A DNA stretch of 64,000 nt, taken from the NCBI GenBank assembly GCA_026929865.2, contig CM049400.1, positions 11,022,001-11,086,000 on the forward strand. The letters are read 5' to 3'. This DNA comes from Hyperoplus lanceolatus (taxonomy: Eukaryota > Chordata > Actinopteri > Uranoscopiformes > Ammodytidae). A program made the translations under genes and the position numbers. Positions 33,721 to 48,596 of the stretch are shown piece by piece (positions within the stretch are counted from its first letter, which is position 1; each line of letters opens with the position of its first letter). The notes beneath the pieces are model-generated. The model saw only the letters and a list, made by a program, of their open reading frames with translations, searched no databases and was not told the DNA's origin.

Positions 33721-36700
33721 AGGAAAGTACGTCTTAAATGATTAAATGAGGAGGAGTGGAAATATCTTGGCATGGGACGTAAAATGATTATGAAGGGACA
33801 CACAGGTGTAACAAACTGCTAATAACTGCTCTTATCAGTTTTATCAAAACACAACCGCCCCCAGAGCATCAACATCTACATGTTTATGAATTGTAGTTTA
33901 GAGGGTTGGCAGCGCTATGTGGTGATTTTACCCAGGGTGGCACGCACTCAAGTTATTTAAGTTAGATTCCTAAATGATATGTTTTCTGTCAGTGCTGCAT
34001 AAACACCATAATCTGACATTCTGTGTTGGAGCTTTGTCTGGAAAAGTACGTCTTCATAAAAATAGGTGTTTCATGAATTTGTTGATTTTATTTCCCCTGC
34101 TCATAAGGTGTGATTACCATGTTGGCACCATGCAGTTGCATGTATCCAAGCTGTGAGCCATTTGGCGATCACATAGTTGAGATGATTCCAAAGCCGAGAC
34201 AGCAAACAATAGCAACAGACTACCGCTCATGGAAATGGAGCTGAACACAAAGCAGACAAAAACACTTGCTGACACATGTTCACTTTCTGAACACGTGTAC
34301 TGTATGTAGCGGGGAACAAATCTGCATTTACCACTTACGAGTCACACACAAGTTTTATGTGTACCTTTAAGTTCTTGCATAAAAAAGAGTAAAGCCATTG
34401 CATTGCTTTTTATTGTTTCCAAAAGATTTGCAAAATAATCATTATTGCACAGTTACTCTTCATCTGCCTTTTACATTATAAAAAAAAGATTAAAAGAGGG
34501 CTTCACCATTTCAGCATTGGACTACCAAACATTATCAAACTCACCAAATCCATACTGCAGAAGTGATACATTATTCATCTTTTATTTCACATGTTCTTCC
34601 TTTCAAAACCCAGAGTCTACATTGCCCATAATGAAACTCAACTGCTACTGGTTAGGGTCGGAGCTTGTAGTGGCTGATAATAGCCTAGCCATTTAGCTAG
34701 TGAGATCACTTCTTTCTAGCTCCTCAAACCCCCAAAAGTGAAGTATTTGTAATTGCCTTAAGTGGCTTCACTCCAGTCAATTTATCAGACTTCACACAGC
34801 TCCTTCTGAAATACAACTATTTATGCAGATCGCACAGAAGATCTAGCATTCCACCCAAAAATGCTGTGCACTGAGAAAAGGTGTCTACTGGTTGCCGGTG
34901 ATATTTAAAAGGTTAGCTAAACACTGAATTAAATTCACTTTTTGGTTGGGATGGAAACATAGTAAATATACCAATCTTTATAACATGATAGTAGATGTGC
35001 CAGTAAAAATATAGGTTACTGGTTTGGTTTTCCAGAGTGGCCACTGTTATGGCAACTTCAAGCACAATTACAACACTCTTTTCATTAAACCGTCATTTGT
35101 CACCATGGAGAAAAATCTGTTCCTTCGTAACACAGCATGCCTTTTTCAGGAACTTTTTCAACTGTCTTTTTGGATGCCAATGTCAAGGTGCGCCCATGTG
35201 GTCTGCTGAGATTAACACAGGCCAACAGTGGAACAGAGTGTGTCCTCGAATGACAAGAAAATTGACTCCATCAGACCATCCATCCAGAAGGTTTGGACCT
35301 GCATGCTTGACACAAGGAAAATGCCCCTTCATGCCAGAATAGCTCATTCTAAGCTCTGTGCCTGCAGCAACATAAATGATGTCATACCGTCAACATTAAC
35401 TAATCACTGTGTGGCCAAAACCTGATTGGATCTCAAAAAAATACTTTGACCTTGCCTGCCAATCCCGCTCTCTGCGTTAGCATGGAAAGCTGAGTGACAA
35501 TACACAAGAGTTTGGTTATTTGTAAGTCAATTGTTGTCATCAACTCTCCTGCTCTTTTTTTGCTTCAAATGTACACTCCAAATCTTAGCTGTGATGCTTT
35601 CACTTTCTCCATTCTTCAAACAGGATTGATACTTAGTAGGAGGGCAGGCGTTCAAGCAGTTTGGCAACCTCCATTAGCATAATTGCATCATTAATTGTGG
35701 ATCCCTTTCACTGTGAGAAAGAGTAGCTGGTACTGGGTGCAGCTTCCAGTCAAGAGAAAAGCTTCACACACACACACACACACACACACACAGTGGTTTG
35801 TAACGAGCCAGAGAAATGCCTGCTGCCTCATTAGTGCCTAGATCCTTGCAGGCCTCCCTTTGCTCAATACAGGGGGTGTCTGTCGCCTGTGAATGACAAA
35901 CCCATGGTGTTGGGTAGAGTGGAGGCATTCAGGTGAAAGTTATTACACTCTTCTTTCCCACACTCGGCCGCATAACTCAGCTTTAGTGTTTCGCCCAACA
36001 GGGACACTCCAAGGTCGATTGTATCTCTCCAAGTTAAAGCAGCGACCGAAAAAACTTGTGTTTGAAGAGTTACTCCCCAAACTGCTGTCTCTCCTCCGTT
36101 AATGAGGACGCTCTCCCCCTGCATTCCTGCACGCTGCCGTCGCCGCTGTTGAGACAGAATGGAAGAAAAGACTGTGTGAAGAAGAGGATGAATGAGTGAG
36201 TAATTAGGAGTGTAAAGGGCTGATCTTGAATCAGCAAAGGAATGACAAGAGGGAAAGCTGGCTCTTTATATTTAACACAGAGAGAAACCTACGAGTGGGC
36301 AGAACATGATTCACGACAGGCAGCGTCAACAACAGCAATTCAAGACACAAAGGAGAGATTGTACTGATTGACAACCCTTTATCGTATATGTAATACTAAT
36401 ATGTTTTGCACTGTGATGTAATTTATATGCCTTAGATTCCCAATTGTCTTCTTTTATCTTCTTTGTTGTTGGCCTATGTTGTGTTGTTGGAGGGAGTCGG
36501 ACACATAAGAATTCCATTGCAAACAACTGTGCCTGTATTTGCTGTGCATATGTTAAATTAAAAAAAAACCTAAAGAAGTTAAACCTGAACATTCACATAA
36601 AATGGTGGATTGTTGTTTAAACAGTTCTTGAGGTTTACGCAAATGAGTTATTATGTGTTCATTGTTGAGCGTAAGGGGTGCTGGTACATGTAGATTTAGT

Positions 36701-37559
36701 TTCTTTTCGAACATGAGCATGGCTAGCTGGTTCCTCCCGTTTTTAATCTTGTCGAGAGTTGGGACACAAGAGTTATGATCCCACTCTCATGCACATAGGC
36801 GTTATGACTGAAAAACAGGGAAACAGCCAGCCTGACATAGTCTGTCGGTAGCAATATCTGCCTACGTTTAAAGCACCGTTAAACATCCAAAATCAATATT
36901 ATCTCTATTCTCACAAAAACCAAACTGTTGCAATGTTGTTGCTTTACAGAAGGCAAAGTGTGGGACAATACTAAGCTAAAGTAATTGACAGCTTCTTGTA
37001 TAGCTTCACATTTACCATACAGACATAATCATTCTTCATCTAAGTCTCGGCAAGAGAATGCATGTCTTTAGGAAGATGTTTATTTCCAGGCACCATAGTC
37101 ATGGCACAATGTTGGGAAGACAAATGATGAAACAACATTCCCAAATGCACTGTTTGGTCTGTTCTCACTCTCCCATTTCCTCTCCTGGCTAAACGAACAG
37201 AATGAAATGAATTATGGGAAACACACTGGCTAATTATCATGGACCAAGCTGCTCAACAAGTCCACCCTGCTAAAATATCTGGTGACTCCCTGGATGAACA
37301 CAAGCCAACAGTAAAAATGTAACCTTGGTCAAAAAAACTGGTCTTTCACGGAGACATAAATATGGCCTCGTTCAAAAGCAATTACAGGGTTCATTTCTTC
37401 GGCCTACATGGTTGAAGAATTATGCTTCAGCAGTGTCAGAACATTGGCTAAGTTAGATGCAATGCCATTCACTTGGACACGAATAATTTACAAGATGTAC
37501 ATATTTGAAGCACATTCAGCTTTCAGGTAGAACACTCAAATCCTAATTTCCCCCTGCAC
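33721..37559. other. Long non-coding stretch, no gene seen
   Basis: Unique sequence with one (CA)14 tract (35767-35793). The frames at 34445-35425 and 35864-36124 carry no recognisable domains or splice-bounded exons. Confidence 0.4.
35767..35793. repeat. Short (CA)n microsatellite
   Basis: About 13 CA units. Confidence 0.9.
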
Positions 37560-37800
37560 TTTAAGGTTTCGAAAGCAGCTACACCGAAACAAATTAATAA
37601 CCATCTTGCCCTAAAATGAGCACCTCACATGGATGTTTAGTGTTGTTGCGATGTTGGCTTCATTATTCATGAGTCATAAATAATGCAACAAGTGTCACGA
37701 TGGGTCAGATGCACTGTGCAGCCCGTGTTTTGAGAGCAACATGGAGGATTTCATGCAGTATGCATTTTTTATATGATGCAGCTCTCTTAGTCTGCAATGG
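37560..37800. promoter_or_regulatory. Candidate conserved non-coding block
   Basis: Repeat-free, with CAAATTAATAACC (37590), TTCATTATTCATGAGTCATAA (starting 37660), TAATGCAAC (37681) and TATGCATTTTTTATATG (37760). Homeodomain-, bZIP- and POU-type words are close together. Enhancer role is inference. Confidence 0.25.
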
Positions 37801-38062
37801 AAATTATTTGCCGACCTGTCTCGCTGATGTGGATGTTAAATAGCCTTCTGCAATGTATCAAAGGTAGGACAGAGAGGACAGATTTAAAATGCAGAAATCT
37901 TTCATAATGAACAATGCCCACATGGGAACGCGGTCTCAAATTCATGGAAAACCAAACACACTAAAAGGTTTGTCAGTGCTGCTTGTGTTGGATGGTGAAG
38001 TCTGTGATGAATGACTAGAGAATTATGAATTATGCCAGTTTTTTACCACCCAGGTTTGGGTG

Positions 38063-38109
<47 letters not shown>

Positions 38110-38434
38110 ATCCTTGAAAACTATTTTTTAGAAGAAATACAATCATTATTTTTCAGCACTGAATCTCTTTCTGTTTATTTTCTTCGATCTGTATGTAATT
38201 GTTTTTTTTTGCTTTTGAAAGAGCCAAACTCCTGTATTGATGAGTTGCTTTGTAAAAGTCTAATGCTTAACAACTTTGATCATTTCTGTCTCTTGCTGAA
38301 TTGTTTCAATTAACTGTATTTTCTTTTAGCATTTTGGATGTTCCCAAGGCAGTCTAAAAATACAGGTGATGATACTTAAAGGCCACCTTGGAAACTGGTG
38401 GTAGGATGGCCTAGACTCTAGGCCCTAGAGGAAA
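37801..38434. other. Non-coding stretch with a GA microsatellite
   Basis: Apart from the (GA)n tract, nothing was recognised. Confidence 0.4.
38065..38105. repeat. (GA)n microsatellite
   Basis: About 20 GA units with one GATA interruption. Confidence 0.9.
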
Positions 38435-38702
38435 GGTGGCCAACCAGTAACCACGAGGTCGTTGGTTCGATCTCTGGCATCGGACAGGAGGGTGTTAGTT
38501 GTAAAACTAGTAGTGGCTGGTATTACGTCTACGGTGCCCACTATCTCTAACATTGTGTCCTTGAGCAAGACACTTAACTCCAAAACTGCTCCAGGGGCGC
38601 TGTACCACGGCTGACCCTGCCCTCTGACCCCCTCCGAACGTGGTAACTTGAGAGGGGATATGCTGAAAGACACATTTCAATCCAACCATTGACTAATAAA
38701 GT
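38435..38702 (+). mobile_element. tRNA-derived SINE, family C
   Basis: The head GGTGGCCAACCAGTAACCAC with GTTGGTTCGATCTC (B-box-like) resembles a tRNA with a degraded A-box. The body holds TGTCCTTGAGCAAGACACTT, a word shared by several fish SINE families. The tail ends GACTAATAAAGTAAC. The left limit is approximate, and no target duplication was found. Confidence 0.65.
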
Positions 38703-40437
<1,735 letters not shown>

Positions 40438-42809
40438 ATTAGCTTATGATACTTGGATTTGCACAGAATTTTTATTTCCTTTTGTGTTCTTTTCTCCAAA
40501 AATCAGAAACTATCATCATCTTCCTCCTTGATTACTTCCAAATATTCTGAAGAAGATATTTTCACATCACAAGTATCGTTGGTCTCAACAACTGGAAATA
40601 AAGTAGTTTCTGCGTTTACCCGTAATAAACACTTCTTAAATAGAAACCTCTGTGCAGCAACATTTACCTCCCTGCTCTGAGCGCAGACTGTGCTCTCACA
40701 GCTGGCAAAATGCTGAGATGCCTGTGCGATACATAAACACAGCCCCAGCTCAGATTTCCTGTCTATGAACAGGCTCTCGAGAATTCAACATTCAACCAGA
40801 AAGTGACTGCAATTGTATATAAGGATGATGTCTAGAGTATCTATGATCTTGTATAATATAAGGACACCAGCAGCGATCCACTTTGGCTGAGTGGTTTAAA
40901 CATTAAACCAAACTGGTGCATCATTAGTTGACTGAAGCAAAGCTCTTCTGAGCTCTGCCTTGGAGGTCTTCCAAGGCTTGCTTTACTCACTTGTTGGATA
41001 ATATTGCTTTGATTGGTTCATTTGACCTGTGATGATCTGGAGCACACGGAAATACCCAGCAGAGGATGTTGACATGGTCACAGCTAACTAAGGAAAATAC
41101 ATGTCATGGCGCAAACTTTCAAACAAGCCCAGAGAAAGTCTTTAACATTTTGATTAAAGAGCAACATATTTAGGCACAATTCACCACCTTCTCTTTCTCT
41201 CTCTCTCTCCCTCTCTTTATCATCAGCTGCACAACTTCCACCCCCTGTAGAAACCATGTGCCAAACACAGAGGTGGCATGGCAGCCACTGCAGAATGTTT
41301 GTGTTTACCTTACAGATTTACACTATACTCTTTTCTCCCAAATTTCGACCATTTGGGTTGGATCGTGAACAGAACATGGTTTGGATCATGTTTTACTGGT
41401 CACAATGTTTTGTTTCTACAAAAGTAAACAGTGTGGACACAGACCATTCCCATTGGGGGCTGGTGTTTGTGAAACAAAGCCTGCAAGCTAGTTCAGCCAG
41501 TCATGGGTCCATTGCTACTCACATTATAACATACTGCTTATAACTCTATCCAGCAGGAAAGAATATCAAACTTGGACGGTTTTGCAAAGCCCTGGAATAA
41601 AATGATTGACAATGCTTTTTGATGTCGTTTTGAAAACCGTCTGTGTGGTTGAGAATGGTACTCCTATAACAGCAGTTTTAAAATGTGAGATCAAAATCGA
41701 AGCAGTAGAACCAGGGATGTTGTCCTCTTTATTTCATGCATTCTTCTTCCCTGCGCCCGGAAAAACCCACTTTGCAATTTGACTGCCGACAGCTCACTCA
41801 GACTTCAGTTTGTTTTGCTAGTACTGGCTTATATGGCCCCGAGGCTGTAGTGTCAAGCGGAGATGGGGAGGGGGCTACAGCAGTCTGGCAAGCTTACTTC
41901 TTTCTACATCCACTCCCAAATGTTTATTTCATTTTCAAATTTGACGTCTTTATCCCCAAACAACACCTCAAATGATGTCACTTGAGGCAATTAATTCAAC
42001 TTTACACAGCCACTAAAGGCTTCATACAAAAACAAAAAAATAAAGTAAAAGTTCAACGTATGTTTAGGGTTAGGCCACCTGGTTTAAATTTAAATATCAT
42101 AGTCATGGTTCATTTCAGGCATGAAAGTCAGACATGCTATACTGTATACATTCATTCACTAATTGACCACCATGTTTATCAACAGCTACATAAACTGAAC
42201 ACTACTTTATGCTTTTTGGCATTGGAGGTAATCATGACAATAAGGACATGATTCCTAGAAGGCTGGACTGAGTCATCTCACTGCAATGTACCCTTTGCAT
42301 TATTGCAGTGCACACAGGCTGCTAATGCCTTGCTCGCTTAGTTGATGCAGTGCCCACTGCTACTGGCAACCACTGCTGCTGTATATAAAGCCTTTCATAA
42401 TTTCACCGCCATCCCAGAATCCACCTGTAGGCTCAGAGTCTATACGTCCCCCCGAGGGGAAAGTGATCATCTTAATTCCCCAATCCCTGTTGTGCTAAGC
42501 TTGGTGTATCATTGTAGAAAGCAATAAGGTCAGAGCCTAGACGCTAAATATCTACTCTGAACATATTCTCCCTTCTCATTTACATTCCATGTGAGTTGGC
42601 TGACAGTGGCACTAGCTGTGAGGTTACCAAACTGGGGGTGTGAACAAAAGGTCACAGCGTCCATTCCTTTAGCAAACATAGGAAAGGGCAAGGGAAACAA
42701 AAAGGTGGACACTACCTCACTTTTCTAACGACCCCCTTGTACAAGGCAAGCAAGGTAGAACATACAATCTTGAGTTTGCTTTTTTTATCACCTGTACCTT
42801 GTTGTTTTG
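40438..42809. other. Long non-coding stretch, no gene seen
   Basis: Unique sequence with a (CT)n patch near 41195-41216. The frames at 41256-41543 and 41736-41975 have no protein signature. Confidence 0.4.
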
Positions 42810-42921
42810 ACTGGCGAACTGTCCAGGGTGTACCCTGCCCTCGCCCAATGCAGCTGGGATTGGCTCCAGCCCCCCCGCGACCCCTAACGGGACAAGCGGT
42901 AGAAGATGGATGGATGGATGG
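42810..42921 (+). mobile_element. 5'-truncated LINE tail with (GGAT)n end and 14-bp target duplication
   Basis: The 112-bp copy reads GTCCAGGGTGTACCCTGCCC, GCTGGGATTGGCTCCAGCCC and ACAAGCGGTAGAAGATGGAT, ending in GGAT repeats. This is the 3' end of a very common fish non-LTR retrotransposon group (recall, clade not fixed). A perfect duplication ACCTTGTTGTTTTG flanks it (42796-42809 and 42922-42935), proving insertion as a truncated unit. Confidence 0.85.
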
Positions 42922-42935
42922 ACCTTGTTGTTTTG

Positions 42936-43723
42936 GTCAGTAGTTGTGAATGACCAGCACCTTCAACATGTGGTCTCCTGCACTTAGAGCTAATAAGGAA
43001 GCCTGCCAAACATGGCCCACAGATGTTCATTTGAAAAGTCATTTGCTTGTCCATGTCGTATGAACACACAAGTGTTTTAGCTGACCGAACCCAACAGTGA
43101 TTTATGTTCTCCTGGGAATTCCAGGAAATTGTGGCGAGCGTGTAATTGCAGTGGGACATTTTTAGCTCCTCTAAGTTCACTGGACATCGTTGTCTGGACA
43201 GAAGTCTGGCAAACAAGAGTGGCACATACGTAAAAAAAAAAGAAAAAAAAAGGATTGTTGGTTGCCTGTGATGCCAAAGCTTTGGTTTCTTATTGATGCA
43301 ATCTTAATTAATTGGAGTGGCCAATGCGGTTTCACATAATGAGTGTTTACATACTGTCCGGTCACTCGTCAAGTCCAGGCAGGGCCGTGAAATCACTTAG
43401 TAAATCACACAGAAAGGAAGGAGAAGTTTAAAGCACACACACCAGTCCTGCCTTTGCACCACTTCCATCTTCCTTGACCATTTCCTCCAGGTGTCCATCA
43501 CACAAAGAGCTGCTCTGTGAGTCAAACCATACCTGTCACTACAAGGCAGCGCTCACTCACACAATGAAGCTCTTTGTCCAGGTGGTGGATGTTTTGGAGT
43601 ATTATAGAAAAGAAAACAATTCAGAAAGGGTCTCTTTAAATGAATGCTTGTTAACCCAGCGGACAGTCAGTGGAGAAAAAACACCATCAAGGGAACATTG
43701 ATATTTTTTATTTTATTTTTTGA
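42936..43723. other. Non-coding stretch, nothing recognised
   Basis: Unique sequence with a poly-A patch at 43231-43250. No gene signal. Confidence 0.4.
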
Positions 43724-44016
43724 TTAAAAGTGGAGTGATCTATTTTGGAGAACGTTCGCTGGCTGTCAACATATTTGTTTGTCAAAATCAGTGATTATCT
43801 CGACAAAATCCGCTACCTGTCGTACTGTGTGTGCGCACTGAAAAAGAAAACGGTGTTCATACACAGCCTAGGCTCTGAAACTGGTATGATAACAAACGGG
43901 GGCCCATTGTAGCTAGCAACATACCCATTTACAGAGCCTAGGCTGTATATTCACTGATTTTGACAAAAAGTGATTTTGACAAGAAGCATTCTCCAGAATG
44001 ACTGACTCCATCTTTG
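43724..44016. mobile_element. Foldback MITE family F, copy 3 (full length)
   Basis: Left end TAAAAGTGGAGTGATC and right end GAATGACTGACTCCATCTTT pair when inverted. The central pair is CACAGCCTAGGCTCTGAAAC and TTTACAGAGCCTAGGCTGTA, around GGGGGCCCATTGTAGCTAGC. GTCAAAATCAGTGA near the left end and its inverse TCACTGATTTTGAC near 43952 also pair. Confidence 0.85.
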
Positions 44017-45211
44017 AAGCGTTGATTTAAACTTTCATCAGGCTTTCAACAGTTTGTTTGTTGGTAGTGGTGGTACCTTTGGTGCTACAAATGATTTGAT
44101 TACAAACATATTGTGGTGTGTGTGGCAATGTATGATGACAGAACCATCTCTGATACAGATTGCTGTTATTAAAACCTCCTGCTTTTTCCCTAAGGCTGGG
44201 CCGGTGCAGTGAACCAGCTGAAACTGATCCTGCTGTCATGCTAACAGCCACTGCATGTTTCTGACTAACAGAGCACTTTGGGTTGGATTGGATTTCTGAA
44301 TGTGCTGAATCAATTTCTGACATACCAAGTCCCCGCTCTGAGACATAACACATGAAATAAATTGAGGTCCAGCCGTCAGAACGTCTAAAAATAATCTGCT
44401 CCCGCGAGACCCGTATTGAAGCAGGCCACAGTTTTATTTTAAGATCCTGTGGAATGGTTCTAAACAGAAAACAGAACTTGTTATGTACAAACTGGGCAGT
44501 GCATTTCATCATTATTTAAACAACTTTTTTTTCGTCTCTTTATCAGCATTGGTTTTCCAAAACAGAAGGCCATAAAGTAGATTTAACGCAAGCCATATCT
44601 GACCTCTGGGTGTGACCTCCCATGAAAGAGGCAATTTCTCTGTTTATTCTGCAAATCGAGAGGAAATCCACTTCCATGTGTGCGACCAGTAATGATTTGC
44701 TTTAACATGTCCTCAGGGAGTTTGAATTCATGTTAATCCCTCTTAATTAATTTCCTGAACATTTCACACACTCCACTTGGACAAATGGCCAATCTGTGAA
44801 GCCTAGAGAGTGTATGTGTATTCAGCTCGACATTTGACATTAGTTTAATGAGTGATAAATGTAACACTGATTTGTTTTGGTTGTTTTACTTCATCACATT
44901 CAGAGATCAAACTGTGGCGGTTGGTGTTATAGCCCAGGGCTTTCCTGTGACCCACGACCTTAAATAAACAGCTACCAGTTGTTGTGCACTTTGTGAAAAA
45001 TGAACCATCATACTTTTCTTTCAGAATAACGTCTCTTCACTGTCAAAGTTCCGTCTTCCTTGAAAATTTGATCAGCCATGACAGTAAAACACTCCTATAT
45101 CGGATAAGAGATGATGAAAAGCATTTGGCTTTGTCAAAAGGGTCTCCTGCATAACATATTGCAGTTCAGATGTGAAAATAATATTAATTATTTACATTCA
45201 AAAGTAATTTG
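44017..45211. other. Non-coding stretch, possible regulatory block at 44600-44780
   Basis: The 161-codon minus-strand frame (44027-44512) has no recognisable domain. The segment 44600-44780 is repeat-free with AGTAATGATTTGC, GTTAATCCCTC and CTTAATTAATTTCC, which are homeodomain-type words. No conservation test is possible here. Confidence 0.3.
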
Positions 45212-45395
45212 GGAGGGGCGCCCTTAGCTCAGTTGGTAAGGCCTCCCCCCCATGGGCCTCGGCCAGCAGCGGACCCGGGTTCGATTCCAGCCCGCGGTCG
45301 TTCTCTGCATGTCACTCCCCTCTCTGCCCCATTTCAACTCTGTCTCTACACTATCAATAAAGCATACAAATGCCTAAAAGATATCTTAAAAAGAA
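45212..45395 (+). mobile_element. tRNA-derived SINE, family A, copy 2, with 12-bp target duplication
   Basis: The best-preserved family A copy. The A-box is TTAGCTCAGTTGGTAAG and the B-box GGGTTCGATTCCAG, at tRNA-like spacing. The body GTTCTCTGCATGTCACTCCC follows and it ends CTATCAATAAAGCATACAAA plus an A-rich tail. Perfect AAAAGTAATTTG duplications flank it (45200-45211 and 45396-45407). It is not a functional tRNA gene: the acceptor stem does not close and the body is SINE sequence. Confidence 0.9.
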
Positions 45396-45407
45396 AAAAG
45401 TAATTTG

Positions 45408-48247
45408 AGTACGTTTCAATGAGTAGGTACTAGAAGATATCAAAGTTTGCTGGAAAAGCTGCTTTTTTCATAAAACTACAATACACATATAAAAATATGC
45501 TCATCTTGGCTGTTTTTAAGACCACACACAGGAGGATAAGTTATTTACTTTGAGTTCAATCAACTCCATCTGTTCATGTCAGAGAGCTGGAAAGATTGCA
45601 AAGGAAGGCAATCCCTTTGATGAAGATGTTATTTTATGGCTAATTGCTGAACTTCACTAAGCCTCTGTATTTGTGTTGGACACAGAAACAGTACTCCAAA
45701 ATTACTGCCTAACAGACGGTTCTTCTCTCACAACACGCAAAGAGATGATTCAAAACATTCAAAACAAAAGAAGGAAAATCAAAATTCACATGCAATGTTG
45801 AATTTTCTAAATCCACTTCTAGAATAGAGTATAGAGTATAGAGGCTAGTCTCTTATCATAAAAAGCCCTCAAAGCTCAGTGAAGCTATGTGGTTCAAGCT
45901 AATGAAGAAATATGACCGGTTTAAAACAGACAGACCAATGGCTGCGATAGCAATGCAGTTAACCACCGGCTGCCTCGCTTCCATTTTTTAAACGCAGCAT
46001 TAAGTGAATATGGTTTTGCCAAATATAGAAACATTTTCTGATTGCTTCCAGAACTCCTCTCGGCTCTTCCCTTTAGAATGGAATAAGACCAAATCCACTC
46101 GTTTGACGACATGGTATGATGAATGAGAACCGGTTATTGTTCCATTCGGTTCTGGCCCGGAGGCAAAAAAATATGAAATTTACTCCAAAGAAAAATAAAA
46201 GTGTTCAATTGGTGTCCAACAGCAGCAGGGTCATAAACTACCTACACAAACTGTTGAATCTGATACCAGTCAAATCACAATTTTGTTTTAGATGAATAAT
46301 CCAACCGTTATTTTTGATATATTTGGAAATAACATTTACATTGCACCATACATTTCACTGTGGGATTACAATTCAGACGACTCCGATAAAACGACCCGCC
46401 ACACTACATGCATTAGTCACACAACTGGGAGCGTGTTTACGAGGCAATCAGTCATACAGTCTTGCAGTAAATGAACAGCATCAACAGCATCTGGGTTGTG
46501 CTGCCGGTCTCAATGGGGACTTTGTTCGTTTGCTCCTCTGTCTGCCTTGATACACAACAGAAACAGCAGTGCGTGCTGTTTGGGGGATTTCTCCTCACAT
46601 GACCAAGGTCTGTGGCCTCAAGCTAGGAGGGCAGATCTTGACACAATCAAAGGCCTCAATTATAATCAGGCATGTAATGGGACTATCAGGATTGTTTGAA
46701 ACATTCCTAATTGGCCAAGAGTCCTTTGGAAAAAGGAGGAAAAAAAGTGGTTTCTCTTTTTACAGAGGACACATTTGCGTGTGAGTAGTGAGACTCCACA
46801 CGTGTGTGAGGTTGCATTTAAGTTGCTCCAACAGATGAAAAACACAGACACTTCTTGGCAAACAATGAATTGAAATGTGGTGGTGGTCGTGTCTGCTAAT
46901 TGTTTTAACAGCACTGAGTGTATTTCAGCCAAGTAAACACTTCATCATTGTAACACACTAAAAACTGTTACTTCATCAGCCAAAGTTGTTTGTGTTAAAT
47001 TGTTTGAGCACGCTGAATGAGCCGCATGCAAAGGCCTAATCAAGAGTCCATCATGTGCTTTAATTAGGAAGAGAGAAACAATGTTAAAACTTTTAAAATA
47101 AGTCCTCAAGACTTCCGCTTTAAAAGTTTTCCAATAAATAGCAGAGCTGCATAGCATTTCATCAGATGTCTTGATGGTCTTTTGATGTCAGAGGATGGTT
47201 TAGTGGTCGTAGCATACACTCCAATTCTTGCGGTTATCAAGCACAAGTGAATTTCACATTTGAAAAAGTATAGAGATGGGGGGAAAAACATAATGTTTTT
47301 ATCAGAGTAAAAATGGCCCCTTCGGATTCTTCTGGAGCTCAGTCTGGCCTACTGGTAGATGTCCAAAACCGCAGCTTGGAAAGATTTTCCAATGGAATCC
47401 ATATCGGTCTTGTCACGGAGGGCCTCTAGGCTATAGAACCCCGGTGCGCAGAGTCCTGAAGCCTATTTGCACTTTACCTCGAGGGGTAGAATGACACACA
47501 GCAGCCAGACTTCTGTCCGAGACCCAGCTACCAGGGTCAGCTACTGTAGGGAGAAGAGATATGTGGCAGGTCCGGGGAATAGGAAGAGGAGGGGGGGTAG
47601 GTGGTTGTCAAAACTGGCTAAACCAAACTCCACTGATACGAGACCTGTTGCTCCTTCCATGGTCACCCGCTGGTATCCCATTTCTGTTTTATGGGTGTTC
47701 TTAAAAAGGAAGTGTCCAGAGTTGTTAGCAGCAGACATTCTACTGCTTTTTGACATGCGGGCATAATAAAGCAGACTGTGCAGCTACACTCGAGCAGGGG
47801 TGTTCTTGTTCTAAATTTGCATGATGGATGGTGGCAGAGGCTGAGTGGGACAGGTTGCCTGCTCTAATAGGTCTCTGAGGAACTTAATCAGACGTTCCCG
47901 CAGCGCTAAGGATAAATAACAAGCCGGACAACCCGGTGTTGGGGGGGTCTGGCTTAGAAAGAGCACACTGATGGCACTCTGGCAAAAAAAATGGTAAAAA
48001 GCTAATTTTAGCAAGATAATGAGCTTAATCAAGAGTGAAGCTTGAGAAACTGAGACACATACCCCTCAAATGCATGCATCTCTATTCCCAAAATCTTGAG
48101 CCACAAACACGTGTGCGTTCACGAGGGATCTAAACCTGGGTCAAACCATATTCTTGGGCTCTAGACATAGCAAAAGCAACACGTGAGGTGCTGTCCTGGG
48201 TGCAAGGAATAGAATTGACAAGTCAGCTCTCAGTATGAATATTTACC
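45408..48247. other. Long non-coding stretch, no gene seen
   Basis: Unique sequence. Overlapping frames at 46292-46932 and 47467-47766 have no protein features. Homeodomain-type words occur around 47000-47070, too sparsely for a separate call. Confidence 0.4.
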
Positions 48248-48596
48248 TAAAGTTGGAGTCAGCAATTCTGGAGAATGATTGATGACAAAATCAGTTTAAA
48301 AAAAATATATATCAGTGAATACCAACTCTCAATCCGCTACCTGTCCATACCGTGTTAATACACAGCTCTGGGCTCTATAGGCTCTGCAAACAGGCATATG
48401 CAGTGGGCCCTTTTGTTTAAGATACCCTTTGTTAAGATAGCCGTTTACAGAGCCTAGGCTGTGTATTAACATTGTATTTTGTTTTCCCAACGCGCACATA
48501 GAATGTTCGGGTAGCAGATTGAGAGGAAAAATTCACTGATTTTAACCAAAAGTGATTTTGACAACAAGCGTTCTCCAGAATCACTGACCTTTCCAT
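48248..48596. mobile_element. Foldback MITE family F, copy 4 (full length)
   Basis: Left end TAAAGTTGGAGTCAGCAATT and right end TTCTCCAGAATCACTGACCT are inverted partners. The centre has CACAGCTCTGGGCTCTATAG and TTTACAGAGCCTAGGCTGTG. AATCCGCTACCTG and its inverse GTAGCAGATTGAG also pair. More diverged than copy 3. Confidence 0.8.

Noticed and set aside
44027..44512. 161-codon minus-strand frame
   Set aside because: It overlaps no recognised domain, begins in low-complexity sequence next to a MITE and has no supporting splice or polyadenylation context.
45212..45300. A tRNA gene, suggested by clear A and B boxes
   Set aside because: The boxes belong to a SINE head. The sequence does not close a cloverleaf acceptor stem and continues into the shared SINE body, with target duplications outside it.
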